Assembly (NCBI GenBank): GCA_964430505.1
Contig: CAYSGH010000002.1
Span: 62,001 to 126,000 of the forward strand
Reading direction: 5' to 3'
Length of the DNA stretch: 64,000 nucleotides
Origin: UBA6176 sp032119375
GTDB lineage: Bacteria; Verrucomicrobiota; Verrucomicrobiia; Limisphaerales; UBA9464
Numbering within the stretch: the first letter of the stretch is position 1; each line of letters begins with the position of its first letter. This document shows, in pieces, positions 16,370 to 24,675 of this stretch. The position numbers and the translations under genes are program-made. The notes under the pieces were generated by a model. That model had not been told where the DNA came from and did no database searches. It worked only from the letters and a program-made list of their open reading frames with translations.

Positions 16370-19255
16370 ATGCGCCGCCGTCGCCACCGCCTCGTCCTTG
16401 CCGCCCTCCTTGCGCTGCCCGCCGCCTCGCCGGTTCTCGCCGCGTCCAACCAAGTTCTCGAAGGCCGCTCCTTCGCCGTCGCCGACGGCCTCGTCCTCGA
16501 GCGCGCCGCCCCCGCCGACCTCGCCCCCCGCCCCGTCAGCGCCAGCCTCGACGACGAGGGCAACCTCTTCGTCACCGATTCCTCCGGATCCAACCTTCCC
16601 CCGGCCGAGCAGCTCAAGAACCCCACCCACCGCCTGCTGCGCCTCGTCGATTCCAACAAGGATGGCCGCTACGACAAGGCCACCGTCTTCGCGGACAAGA
16701 TTATGTTCCCCCAAGGCTGCCTCTGGCACGCGGGCTGGGTCTATGTCGCCGCCCCACCCAGCATCTGGCGCTTCCGCGACTCCGACGGCGACGGCGTCGC
16801 CGACGTCCGCGACGAATGGTTCAAGGGCGGCACCCTCACCGGCTGCGCCAACGACATCCACGGCCCTCACCTCGGCCCCGACGGGCGGATCTACTGGACC
16901 AAGGGAGCCTTCGCCGAGCAAAACCACCCCCGCCCCGGCCGCACCCCCATCCACGACCGCGCCGCCCACATCCTGCGCGCCAAGCCCGACGGATCCGACC
17001 TCGACGTCGTCATGACCGGCGGCATGGACAACCCCGTCGAGGTCGCCTTCACCCAGGACGGCGAGCCCGTCTTCACCTCCACGTTCATCGACTTCTCCCA
17101 GCCCGGATGGCGCGATGGGATCGCCCATGCCCTTTACGGCGGCGTCTTCGGCAAGCTGAACGACGTGCTGGACGACCGGAACATCCCCCGCACCTCCCCC
17201 GAGCTGTTCCATCCCTTCGTCCAGCTCGGCGCCGCCGCCCCGTCCGGCCTTTGCCGCTACCAGTCCGCCGCCCTCGGCCCGGACTACAAGGACAACCTCC
17301 TCGCCACCTCCTTCAACCTTCACAAGGTCTCACGCCACGCCCTCCGGCCCTCCGGCTCCACCTACGCCTCCACGGATTCTGACCTCGTCGCGACCGACGA
17401 CGTGGACTTTCACCCCACCGACGTCTTGGAGGATGCCGACGGCACCGTCCTCATCATCGACACGGGCGGCTGGTACAAGCTCTGCTGCCCCACCGCGCAA
17501 CTGGCCAAGCCCGACGTCCTGGGCGGCATCTACCGCGTGCGCAAGGCAGGCTTCAACCACGGTGCCTCCCGTGCCGACCGCCGCCGCATCGCCGGGCCGC
17601 CCGCCGTCTCGGGCCCCGTCTGGAAGCTCCGCCAGGCCGCCAACGAACGCGACGCCAAGCGCCGCGGCGACCTCCGCGATGCCCTTCGCAAGTTCGTCAA
17701 CAAGAAGGCACCCGGAGACGCCCTCGCCCGCGTCGCCGCCGAGGGCCTCGGCCGCATCGCCGACAAGGACTCCATCGACCTGCTCCTCGACGCCGCCGTC
17801 CTCGCCAAGGAACCCCACCTCGAGCACGCCTGCCTCTTCGCCCTCTTCGAGATCGGCGAGGCCGCCCCGCTCCGCGCCGCCCTGAAGTCCCCGGACGCCG
17901 CACGCCGCCGCGCCGCCCTCGTGGTCCTGGACCAACTGCCCGGCGACCTCCTCTCCCCCAACGACGTCCTCCCCGGCCTCGCCGAGCCCAACACCCGCCT
18001 CTGGGAGGCCGCCCGTTGGATCACCAGCCGTCATCCCGCCTGGGGCGACCAGCTCGTTGGATGGTTCCGTTCCCAGATGGAAGACCCCGCCACCCGCGGC
18101 CCCGCCGCCGGCCAGCTTCGCCTCGTCGCCGCGTCGCCCAAGGGCCGCGAGTTCCTCGCCGAGGTCGCCCAGCAATCCCGCAACGGACTCGCCGCCCGTC
18201 GCTCCGCCCTCCAAGCCATGGCCGAGAACGGCCCCAAGGATCCCCCCAGCAACTGGGCCACCGCCCTCGCCGAGTGCCTCCGCGAGTCCGACAACGACCT
18301 CGTCCTCGCAGCCGTCAAGGCCTCCGGGCCCGTCGTCTCGCAACCCGACATCCAGTCCGCCCTCCGCCGCGTCGCCGCGTCCAGTGCACGCTCGCCCGAA
18401 CTCCGCGTCGCCGCCCTCGCCGCCCTTCCCCAGGGATGGCAACCGTCCGCCGCCGAGTTTTCCTTCCTCGTCGGCACCGGCCCCTCGCGGGATGCCGCCA
18501 GCGCCCTCGTCCGCGCCCAGCTCAACCCCGATGCCCGCCTTGCGCTCGCCGACTCCCTCAGGGTCGCGGCCCCCCTCGCGTTGCTGGCCTTGCTGCCTGC
18601 CTTCGAGAATCCCGGCCCCGATGCCCTGGGCCAAGCCGTCCTCGCCTCCCTGCGCACCGCCCAGTCCAAGGCCTCCCTGCGGCCAGAGCTCGTCCGGAAC
18701 CTCTTCAAGAAACATCCCGCGCCCCTCCAGCAACAGGCCGAGGCCTTCATCCGCGAGATCGACGCCAACGTCGCCCAGCAGGCCGCCCGCATCGATGCGC
18801 TCCTCGCGGAGCTGAAGTCCCACGAGGGGGACATCCGCCGCGGCCAGGCCGTCTTCATGGGCCAGAAGGCCGCCTGCTACAACTGCCACAAGATCGGCTA
18901 CCGCGGCGGCGAGGTCGGCCCCGACCTCACCTCCATCAGCAAGGCCCGGTCCGAGCGCGACCTCCTCGAGTCCATCGTCTATCCCAGCGCCAGCTTCGTC
19001 CGCTCGTACGAGCCCGTCATCGTGCGCCTCCAGGACGACTCCGAGGTCGCCGGCATCCTGCGTTCCGAGTCCGACAAGGAGCTCGTCGTCGTCCCAGGCC
19101 CAGGAGCCGAGCAGCGCATCCCGCGCGCCGACGTTGCCGAGGTCCGCCCCGGCACCGTGTCCCTCATGCCCGCAGGGCTCGAAACCCAAATCACCCGGCA
19201 GGAACTCGCCGACCTGCTCGCCTTCCTCCGCAACACGAAGTGGGGGGCGCAGTAG
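16370..19255 (+). CDS. PVC-type membrane-bound dehydrogenase with HEAT repeats and C-terminal c-type haem domain
   Basis: A 961-residue exported protein of the kind annotated in Planctomycetota and Verrucomicrobiota as a putative membrane-bound dehydrogenase. Signal peptide: MRRRRHRLVLAALLALPAAS, cleaved near VLA-A. Residues 40-390 form a glucose/sorbosone-dehydrogenase-like propeller (LVDSNKDGRYDKATVFADK, DIHGPHLGPDGRIYW, DNPVEVAFTQDGEPV). Residues 430-800 are alpha-helical HEAT-like repeats. Residues 820-961 are the PVC haem-binding domain with CYNCH at 836-840 and GEVGPDLTSI after it. It is likely a periplasmic electron-transferring sugar or alcohol oxidase; the substrate is unknown. It stands alone; an insertion sequence remnant begins 298 bases downstream. 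Confidence 0.88.
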   Translation: MRRRRHRLVLAALLALPAASPVLAASNQVLEGRSFAVADGLVLERAAPADLAPRPVSASLDDEGNLFVTDSSGSNLPPAEQLKNPTHRLLRLVDSNKDGRYDKATVFADKIMFPQGCLWHAGWVYVAAPPSIWRFRDSDGDGVADVRDEWFKGGTLTGCANDIHGPHLGPDGRIYWTKGAFAEQNHPRPGRTPIHDRAAHILRAKPDGSDLDVVMTGGMDNPVEVAFTQDGEPVFTSTFIDFSQPGWRDGIAHALYGGVFGKLNDVLDDRNIPRTSPELFHPFVQLGAAAPSGLCRYQSAALGPDYKDNLLATSFNLHKVSRHALRPSGSTYASTDSDLVATDDVDFHPTDVLEDADGTVLIIDTGGWYKLCCPTAQLAKPDVLGGIYRVRKAGFNHGASRADRRRIAGPPAVSGPVWKLRQAANERDAKRRGDLRDALRKFVNKKAPGDALARVAAEGLGRIADKDSIDLLLDAAVLAKEPHLEHACLFALFEIGEAAPLRAALKSPDAARRRAALVVLDQLPGDLLSPNDVLPGLAEPNTRLWEAARWITSRHPAWGDQLVGWFRSQMEDPATRGPAAGQLRLVAASPKGREFLAEVAQQSRNGLAARRSALQAMAENGPKDPPSNWATALAECLRESDNDLVLAAVKASGPVVSQPDIQSALRRVAASSARSPELRVAALAALPQGWQPSAAEFSFLVGTGPSRDAASALVRAQLNPDARLALADSLRVAAPLALLALLPAFENPGPDALGQAVLASLRTAQSKASLRPELVRNLFKKHPAPLQQQAEAFIREIDANVAQQAARIDALLAELKSHEGDIRRGQAVFMGQKAACYNCHKIGYRGGEVGPDLTSISKARSERDLLESIVYPSASFVRSYEPVIVRLQDDSEVAGILRSESDKELVVVPGPGAEQRIPRADVAEVRPGTVSLMPAGLETQITRQELADLLAFLRNTKWGAQ

Positions 19256-19553
19256 CGGGCGTCGGTTGGCTCGCGCAACGCGCGCGTCGCGCCATCCTGG
19301 AATCACCGCACGCGGTCGTCCCATCCCGGGGGCGGCGGCGGGGGCTGCCAGGCGTTCGGCATCCGTCGGGCTCACGACGCCCTCCCTGGGTGACGTCAGC
19401 GAAAGCCCGTCGTGTGGACGTGGATCCACCCCACGTCCACGTTGCCGGGCGTGGGGACGCGCAACGGCGTGTCTTGGCCCTTTCGCGCCACGGGGTTGCT
19501 CCGCACGTCGCGCCACCTGTGGATCTCCGAGGGCCGTCGGCCAACGCGAGCGA
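19256..19553. other. Spacer between the dehydrogenase gene and the IS remnant
   Basis: About 300 bases with no recognisable gene; frames through it read as composition noise. It ends exactly at the left inverted repeat of the insertion sequence. I saw no terminator for the dehydrogenase gene. Confidence 0.4.
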
Positions 19554-19573
19554 CAGGGCTGATTCATCGACGG
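19554..19573 (+). repeat. Left terminal inverted repeat of the ISAs1-like element
   Basis: Begins CAGGGCTGATTCATCG; matches the complement of the right end at 15 of 16 positions, after which the ends diverge. Confidence 0.78.
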
Positions 19574-19591
19574 CCAGCCCGTCGCCACCAC

Positions 19592-20677
19592 TTGGTCGTC
19601 AACCACGCCCGCTTCCTCGCCTTCCCGGACCGCGAGAGGCTCCCCTACCTCGCCTCCCGCGACTTCTACCGCGAGCACGGCAAGCCCAGGCAGCTCTTCC
19701 CGCGCCCTCCCCGACACCCGCCGAGGCCCTGCACGTGTGGCCGGACAAGGACGGCGTGCGCCGCCCGCCCAGAGACCCCCCTCGGCCGCGCGAAGGTCGC
19801 CTGCGACGTGCGCAGGCGGGTGGCGATCATCGGCCGGTGGTTGTCGGAGCAGGAGCCCGCGGCCATCGCCCGCCTGGCCGTGGACGGCAAGACCCTGCGC
19901 GGCAGCGGGCGGCGCGACGGCAAGGCCCTGCAGATCTTCTCGGCGGTGACGCACCGCCTGCGGATGACGCTCCAGCAGCTGCCCATCGGGGAGAAGACCA
20001 ACGAGATCCCCAGCTTCAAGCCGTTGCTGCGGGCCGTGCAGCCGCCGCCGGGGACCCTGGTCACGGCCGACGCGATGCACTGCCAGCAGGAGTCGGCGCG
20101 GTGCGTGGTGGAGGAGTTCGGGGGGACTAACTCTTCGGGCTCAAGGGCAACCAGGACGGGGTACTGACCCGCGCCGAACGCCTGCTGGCCCAGCAGGCCT
20201 TTTCCCCCTGTGGAGGACTCGGAGTGGGAAAAGCACCATGACCGGCTGGAGCGGCGGCGGGTCGCGCGGGTGGACATAAGCCCGCAGGAGGCGGGGCTGG
20301 TGGGTTGCTGGCAGTTCGTGGCCGTCCGGCGGGAGCGGATCCCGCTGGACCCGAAGAAGGCGCCGAGCAGGGAGGTGGGGTACTACGCGACGAGCCTGAC
20401 GGGCCGCCAGATGGGCGTGAAGGGGTTGTCGAAGGTGATCCGGGGCCACGGGTTGGCGATCGAGAACGGGGTGCACCACCGACGGGACGTGCGCTTTGGG
20501 GAGGACCGCTGCCGGGGGACGAACCGCAGGGCGGCGGAGGCTCTGGCGATGTTCCGGAACCTGGCGATTGCGCTGTACGAGAAGGACCGGGAGCGAGGCA
20601 AGACGAGCGCGCGGTCGCTTCGGGCGTGGATGACGCGGCAGACCTTCGGGAAGGCGCATGCGCTGCTGAAGGGCTGA
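19592..20677 (+). pseudogene. ISAs1-family transposase pseudogene, possibly with a truncated DUF4338-like N-terminus
   Basis: The DDE transposase core is recognisable but split over frames. The first frame to about 20125 contains LAVDGKTLRGS (first catalytic Asp), VTADAMHCQQ (second Asp) and VVEEFGG. A one-base shift in the G-run there, plus TAA where the family has a Tyr codon, interrupts the usual DYLFGLKGNQ. The rest of that motif, LFGLKGNQDGVLTRAE, continues in the new frame. A second shift at the C-run near 20205 leads to the C-terminal frame with GLAIENGVHHRRDVRFGEDR, which carries the third acidic residue. The N-terminal stretch HLVVNHARFLAFP...LPYLAS resembles part of DUF4338 (the DruA domain family), with the rest apparently deleted. 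That resemblance is from memory and is weak. The gene is non-functional. Confidence 0.8.
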
Positions 20678-20837
20678 GGGGGAGGCGACGCCCAGGGAAA
20701 CCCCACCACGGAGAATCCATGCCCGGAAGGGCGGGACAGACGCCGAGGGCGGCCCCGCGAGGGGTGCTTCGGCACGCCGCCGCTCTTCGAAGGGCTCTCA
20801 ACCCCGCCCAACCCCCGGGGCGTTACCCCCTCCCCGC

Positions 20838-20857
20838 ATCCCGATGAATCCGCCCTG
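20838..20857 (-). repeat. Right terminal inverted repeat of the ISAs1-like element
   Basis: The plus strand reads CGATGAATCCGCCCTG at 20842-20857, complementary to the left end except one base. Confidence 0.78.
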
Positions 20858-20924
20858 GCACGGCGGCCTGCATGGAGGTTTCCGGGCTTGGAGAAAGGAT
20901 GGAAGGCAAGGCAGGCTAGCGGAC

Positions 20925-22655
20925 ATGACGTTGCTGCCGTTTGGCGAGCTTCCCCCGCACACGACGCGCCGGTTCCTCCCGGCCATGGTGGACTTGGGCT
21001 CATGGGCTTCCCTGGCGCCACACTTTGGTCGGCTGGAGGCCGACGGGCACGCCTGTGCAACCGTCGAGGAACTGGAACGTTGGCTCGTGGACCTCGGCGA
21101 GGTGACGTCGGCCATCGACGAGGAGCGGGCTCGGCGATACATCGCGATGACCTGCAACACGGAGGACGCCGAAGCGGAAAGGGCATACCTGCACTTCGTG
21201 GAGGAGGTCGAGCCACCCATGAAGCCCCGACTCTTCGCGTTGGCACGATTGTACGCGGCGCATCCGTTGCGAGGGCGGCTGGACGCCCGTCGATACAAGG
21301 TCCTCGACCGGGCGAAGGCCCTGGAGGTGGAGTTGTTCCGCGAGGAGAACGTGCCGCTGGAGACGGAGGAGGCACGCGTGGCGCAGCAGTACCAAAAGCT
21401 GACGGGCGGTCTGACGGTGCAGTTTGACGGCGCGGAACGCACGGTGGCCCAAATGGGCCGGTACCAAGAGTTGACGGACCGGTCGGTGCGCGAGTCCGCG
21501 TGGCGCGTTGTGGCGGACCGCTGGGTGAAGGAGGAGGACGCGTGCGACGGGTTGTTCGACACGCTGCGCGGGCTGCGGGAGCGGGTGGCGTCGAACGCAG
21601 GCTTCGGCGACTACCGGGCTTACGCCTTCAGGTCCCGGGGCCGTTTTGACTACGGGCCCGACGACTGCCTGCGGTTCCATGACGCCATCCAGGAGGTGGT
21701 GATGCCGGTGATGCGGCGGTTGCAGGACCGGCGACGCTCGCAGATGGGCGTGCCCACCTTGAGGCCGTGGGACACGGCGGTGGACCCGCTCGGGCGGCCG
21801 CCGCTGAGGCCGTTTGCGGAGACAACGGAGCTGGAGGAACGCAGCCAGCGCATCTTCGACCGGCTGGACCCTGTGCTGGCGGGCGACTTCCGCCGGATGC
21901 GGGACCTGCGCCTTCTGGACCTGGAGAACCGCAAGGGGAAGGCGCCCGGCGGGTACCAGTACACGCTGAGCGAGGCGCGCCTGCCGTTCATCTTCATGAA
22001 CGCGGTCGGCTTGCAGCGCGACGTGGAGACGCTGCTGCACGAGGCGGGCCACGCGTTTCATGCGCTGGCATCGCGGGATGAGGCGTTGGCGTCCTACCGG
22101 GAATGCCCGATCGAGTTCTGCGAGGTGGCGTCGATGGCGATGGAGCTGTTGGCGGCGGACAAGCTGGGCGAGTTCTACGGGGAGGAAGAGGCCCGTCGGG
22201 CGCGTCGCACGCACCTGGAGGGGGTGGTGGGCGTGTTCCCGTGGATTGCGACGATCGACGCGTTCCAGCACTGGGCCTATACGAACCCGGGGCACGGGCG
22301 AGACGAGCGGCGGGCGGCATGGCTGGGCTTGATGGACCGGTTTGGCGGCGACGTGGACTGGAGCGGCCTGGAGACGGCACGGCGGTGCCGGTGGCACCGC
22401 CAGCTCCACGTGTTCATCCATCCCTTCTACTACGTGGAGTACGGGATCGCCCAGCTCGGCGCCCTGCAGGTTTGGGTGAACGCAGGGAAGGACGCACCGG
22501 GGGCCTTGAAACGATACCGGGGGGCACTGGCCCTCGGGGGATCGCGACCGTTGCCGGAGTTGTTCGAGGCGGCAGGATGCCGGTGGGACTTCAGCAAGGA
22601 TGCGTTGCGCCCCTTGCTGGATGCCGTCGAGGCCGAGTTGGAACGGCTCGGATGA
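20925..22655 (+). CDS. M3-family oligoendopeptidase (PepF-like)
   Basis: A 576-residue cytoplasmic zinc peptidase of the M3 family, which degrades oligopeptides. The signature LLHEAGHAFHAL carries the zinc ligands His372 and His376 and catalytic Glu373. The downstream ligand region is PIEFCEVASMAMELLA. The C-terminal substrate-binding His/Tyr segment is HVFIHPFYYVEYGIAQLGAL, typical of M3 oligoendopeptidase F. The frame opens at 20844, but that codon lies inside the end of the IS remnant. The ATG at 20925 gives the expected N-terminus MTLLPFGELP and follows a purine-rich GGAAGGCAAGG. Its stop overlaps a possible start of the rhomboid gene (ATGA). Confidence 0.92.
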   Translation: MTLLPFGELPPHTTRRFLPAMVDLGSWASLAPHFGRLEADGHACATVEELERWLVDLGEVTSAIDEERARRYIAMTCNTEDAEAERAYLHFVEEVEPPMKPRLFALARLYAAHPLRGRLDARRYKVLDRAKALEVELFREENVPLETEEARVAQQYQKLTGGLTVQFDGAERTVAQMGRYQELTDRSVRESAWRVVADRWVKEEDACDGLFDTLRGLRERVASNAGFGDYRAYAFRSRGRFDYGPDDCLRFHDAIQEVVMPVMRRLQDRRRSQMGVPTLRPWDTAVDPLGRPPLRPFAETTELEERSQRIFDRLDPVLAGDFRRMRDLRLLDLENRKGKAPGGYQYTLSEARLPFIFMNAVGLQRDVETLLHEAGHAFHALASRDEALASYRECPIEFCEVASMAMELLAADKLGEFYGEEEARRARRTHLEGVVGVFPWIATIDAFQHWAYTNPGHGRDERRAAWLGLMDRFGGDVDWSGLETARRCRWHRQLHVFIHPFYYVEYGIAQLGALQVWVNAGKDAPGALKRYRGALALGGSRPLPELFEAAGCRWDFSKDALRPLLDAVEAELERLG

Positions 22656-22666
22656 GGAAGGGTGGG

Positions 22667-23368
22667 ATGAAGGGAAATCTGGCCGAAGCAAAGGACGGGG
22701 GAGAGTTCACGGAGCCGATGCGCGTCCAGCGCGAGGTGACGCTCGCATTGATTGCGCTCAACGTGTTCGTGTTCCTGATCGAGCCCAGGCTGGGGGACGG
22801 GACGCGAGGGTGGTTTGACGCCCGGTATTCGTTGTCGGTGGCGGGCTTCAAGGCGGGGTATTGGTGGCAGTTGCTGACGTTTCAGTTTCTGCATGGGAAC
22901 TGGCTGCACCTTGGAACGAACCTGGTGTTGCTGCACTCCATGGGCCCCGTGTTGGAGACCTCGTTGGGACGACGGCGGTACCTCCTGTTGTACATGGGCT
23001 CGGGCGCCCTGGGCGGGTTGGTGCAAGTGGGCGCGGCCCTGGCATGGCCGGGACATTTTAGTCATGCCGTGGTGGGCGCCTCGGCGGGCTTGTGCGGCCT
23101 GCTCGGGGCACTCGGCTACCTGTATGCGGACGACGTGGTGAAGGGCTTGCTCTTCTTCGTGATCCCGTTTCAGGTGAAGGCCAAGGTCATGCTGCTCTTG
23201 GCAGGCATCATCTCGATGGTCGGGACGGTGCTGCCGTTTGGCAGGGTGGCCCACTTCGCACACCTCGGCGGATTGGTGGGGGGGCTCTTCATCCTGCAAC
23301 TGATGCGGGTGAAGGCGTTGCCGCCGCCCGATGAAGCGGACCGGAACGGCGCGCCGCCATCGCCGTAA
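22667..23368 (+). CDS. Rhomboid family intramembrane serine protease
   Basis: A 233-residue membrane protein with the rhomboid plan: a leading hydrophobic helix (VTLALIALNVFVFLI), HGNWLHLGTNLVLLHSMG with the conserved His and Asn, the nucleophile motif GASAGLCG (Ser139) and the catalytic His in AHFAHLGGLVGG (His199). Rhomboids cleave membrane proteins within or near the bilayer. I start at the ATG preceded by AGGAAGGG; an ATG five codons earlier overlaps the stop of the M3 gene and is equally possible. In either case the two peptidase genes are coupled. The short C-terminal tail is polar. Confidence 0.9.
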   Translation: MKGNLAEAKDGGEFTEPMRVQREVTLALIALNVFVFLIEPRLGDGTRGWFDARYSLSVAGFKAGYWWQLLTFQFLHGNWLHLGTNLVLLHSMGPVLETSLGRRRYLLLYMGSGALGGLVQVGAALAWPGHFSHAVVGASAGLCGLLGALGYLYADDVVKGLLFFVIPFQVKAKVMLLLAGIISMVGTVLPFGRVAHFAHLGGLVGGLFILQLMRVKALPPPDEADRNGAPPSP

Positions 23369-23391
23369 CCAACACACAACAATGCTGGACC

Positions 23392-24183
23392 ATGGACGGC
23401 GTGTTGGCAGGGAAGGTGGTGGTGATCATCGGGGGGACGTCCGGGCTGGGCCTGTCGGCGGCCCGCGCGTGCGTGGAGGCCGGGGCTCGTGTCGTCGTGA
23501 CGGGGCGTGACGCGGCCAAGGCGCAGGCCGCCGAGGACGCGCTGGGAGGCATGGCACGCGGGATGGCGGGGGATGCCAGCGAGGAAGGGTCGGCGGAGGC
23601 CGCCATCGCCTCGGCACAGGCCGCCTGGGGAAGGTTCGACGGGCTCTACCATGTGGCGGGCGGCAGCGGGCGATGCCATGGCGACGGCCCGTTGCACGCG
23701 CTGACGACGAACGGATGGGACCAGACCCTGACGTGGAACCTGCGGTCGGTGTTCCTGAGCAACCGGGCTGCGGTGCGGGCCTTGCGCCAGGAGGGCCGGG
23801 GCGGATCCATCGTGAATTGTGGGTCCGTGCTCGGCACGTCGCCGTCCCCGCGCCACTTTGGAACCCACGCGTATGCGGCTGCCAAGGCCGCCATCGTTGG
23901 GATGACCCGATCGGCGGCGGCGACGTACGCTCCCGAGCGCATTCGCTTCAACGTGTTGGCCCCGGGCCTCGTCGCAACGCCGATGTCCGCTCGCGCCCAG
24001 GCAGACACGGACATCCAGCGGTTCGTGCGGGCCAAGCAACCGTTGGATGGGGGCCGCATGGGGCGCCCGGAGGACCTGGACGCCGCGGTGACGTGGTTGT
24101 TGTCGGATGGCGCCCGGTTCGTCACGGGGCAGGTCGTGGCAGTGGACGGCGGATGGGGGGTCAGCGACGCGGGAGGGGCCTAG
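23392..24183 (+). CDS. Short-chain dehydrogenase/reductase (SDR)
   Basis: A 263-residue classical SDR. It has the nucleotide motif GGTSGLG (residues 14-20), the VTGRD stretch that often marks NADP preference, the VAGG structural motif, the catalytic Ser in NCGSVLG, the YAAAK motif (Tyr161, Lys165), and the VLAPGLVATPM and DGGWGV segments of the C-terminal half. SDRs oxidise or reduce alcohols and ketones; the substrate is not predictable. It starts 23 bases after the rhomboid gene on the same strand and may be cotranscribed. Confidence 0.9.
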   Translation: MDGVLAGKVVVIIGGTSGLGLSAARACVEAGARVVVTGRDAAKAQAAEDALGGMARGMAGDASEEGSAEAAIASAQAAWGRFDGLYHVAGGSGRCHGDGPLHALTTNGWDQTLTWNLRSVFLSNRAAVRALRQEGRGGSIVNCGSVLGTSPSPRHFGTHAYAAAKAAIVGMTRSAAATYAPERIRFNVLAPGLVATPMSARAQADTDIQRFVRAKQPLDGGRMGRPEDLDAAVTWLLSDGARFVTGQVVAVDGGWGVSDAGGA

Positions 24184-24294
24184 GGCGACGCGCATGGCGT
24201 GGCGTGCAGGGGGATGAGTTCCCTCCGGGCGACGCGATGCCTTGCAAGGTGGAAGCTTTCCAAGCGGGGATGGAGGCCGCACGGTCGCGTCGTC

Positions 24295-24648
24295 ATGAAG
24301 ATGCGGCGGCGCAGGGCTGGGTACCTTGGGTTGGTGGCAACGGCGGCTCTCGTGGGCTGTGGTGACTCGGCTTCCAAGACCGCGGCGCCCCGGAAGGAAC
24401 GGAACGCGGCGACCGCGCCGTTGGACTACCTGGCGGTGCAAGGGCAGGCGAAGAAGCACTCGGAGGGCGTTGCCTCGTTGGCCCAGGTCCAGCAGGCGCT
24501 GCAACAGTTCCGAACGACGGAGGATCGGTGGCCCGAAAACCTGCAGGAACTCGTGCGTGCCGGGCTTCTGGCCCGGGTTCCATCGATGCCGGCCGGCCAA
24601 CGGATCGACTACGACCCAAGGACGGGCACGGTCCGCGCGGCCCGATGA
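24295..24648 (+). CDS. Small lipoprotein, pseudopilin-like C-terminus
   Basis: A 117-residue protein. The start at 24295 gives a lipoprotein signal (MKMRRRRAGYLGLVATAALVGC) with lipobox LVGC. The mature part has a helix with VASLAQVQQALQQFRTTEDR followed by WPENLQELVRAGLLARVPSMPAGQRIDYDP. This resembles the globular C-terminal half of type II secretion GspG-like proteins, where a helix is followed by a short hydrophobic loop and a DP turn. No pilin N-terminus is present. Function unknown. It is convergent with the large subtilase gene and ends 27 bases from it. Confidence 0.72.
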   Translation: MKMRRRRAGYLGLVATAALVGCGDSASKTAAPRKERNAATAPLDYLAVQGQAKKHSEGVASLAQVQQALQQFRTTEDRWPENLQELVRAGLLARVPSMPAGQRIDYDPRTGTVRAAR

Positions 24649-24675
24649 CCCGGGCAACGGGGACCGCCCCTCCGG

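Larger units (their letters stand above)
19554..20857 (+). mobile_element. Degenerate ISAs1-family insertion sequence
   Basis: A 1304-bp element bounded by terminal inverted repeats. The left end CAGGGCTGATTCATCG (19554-19569) and the complement of the right end CAGGGCGGATTCATCG (20842-20857) agree at 15 of 16 bases. The size and the CAGGG...TTCAT ends fit the ISAs1 family as I remember it. The single transposase frame inside is broken by a stop and frame changes. The ten bases outside each end do not match, so no target-site duplication is visible. It sits between the dehydrogenase gene and the M3 peptidase gene without visibly interrupting a host gene. Confidence 0.82.

Noticed and set aside
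19592..19740. A functional Druantia-type (DruA) defence gene.
   Set aside because: Only a short fragment resembles DUF4338, it lies inside a dead insertion sequence, and no other Druantia gene is present.
17330..20080. A 900-codon frame antisense to the dehydrogenase gene and IS remnant.
   Set aside because: Crosses the IS boundary and reads as composition shadow of the coding strand.
19544..20867. Target-site duplication flanking the insertion sequence.
   Set aside because: The ten bases outside the left and right ends do not match, so none is claimed.
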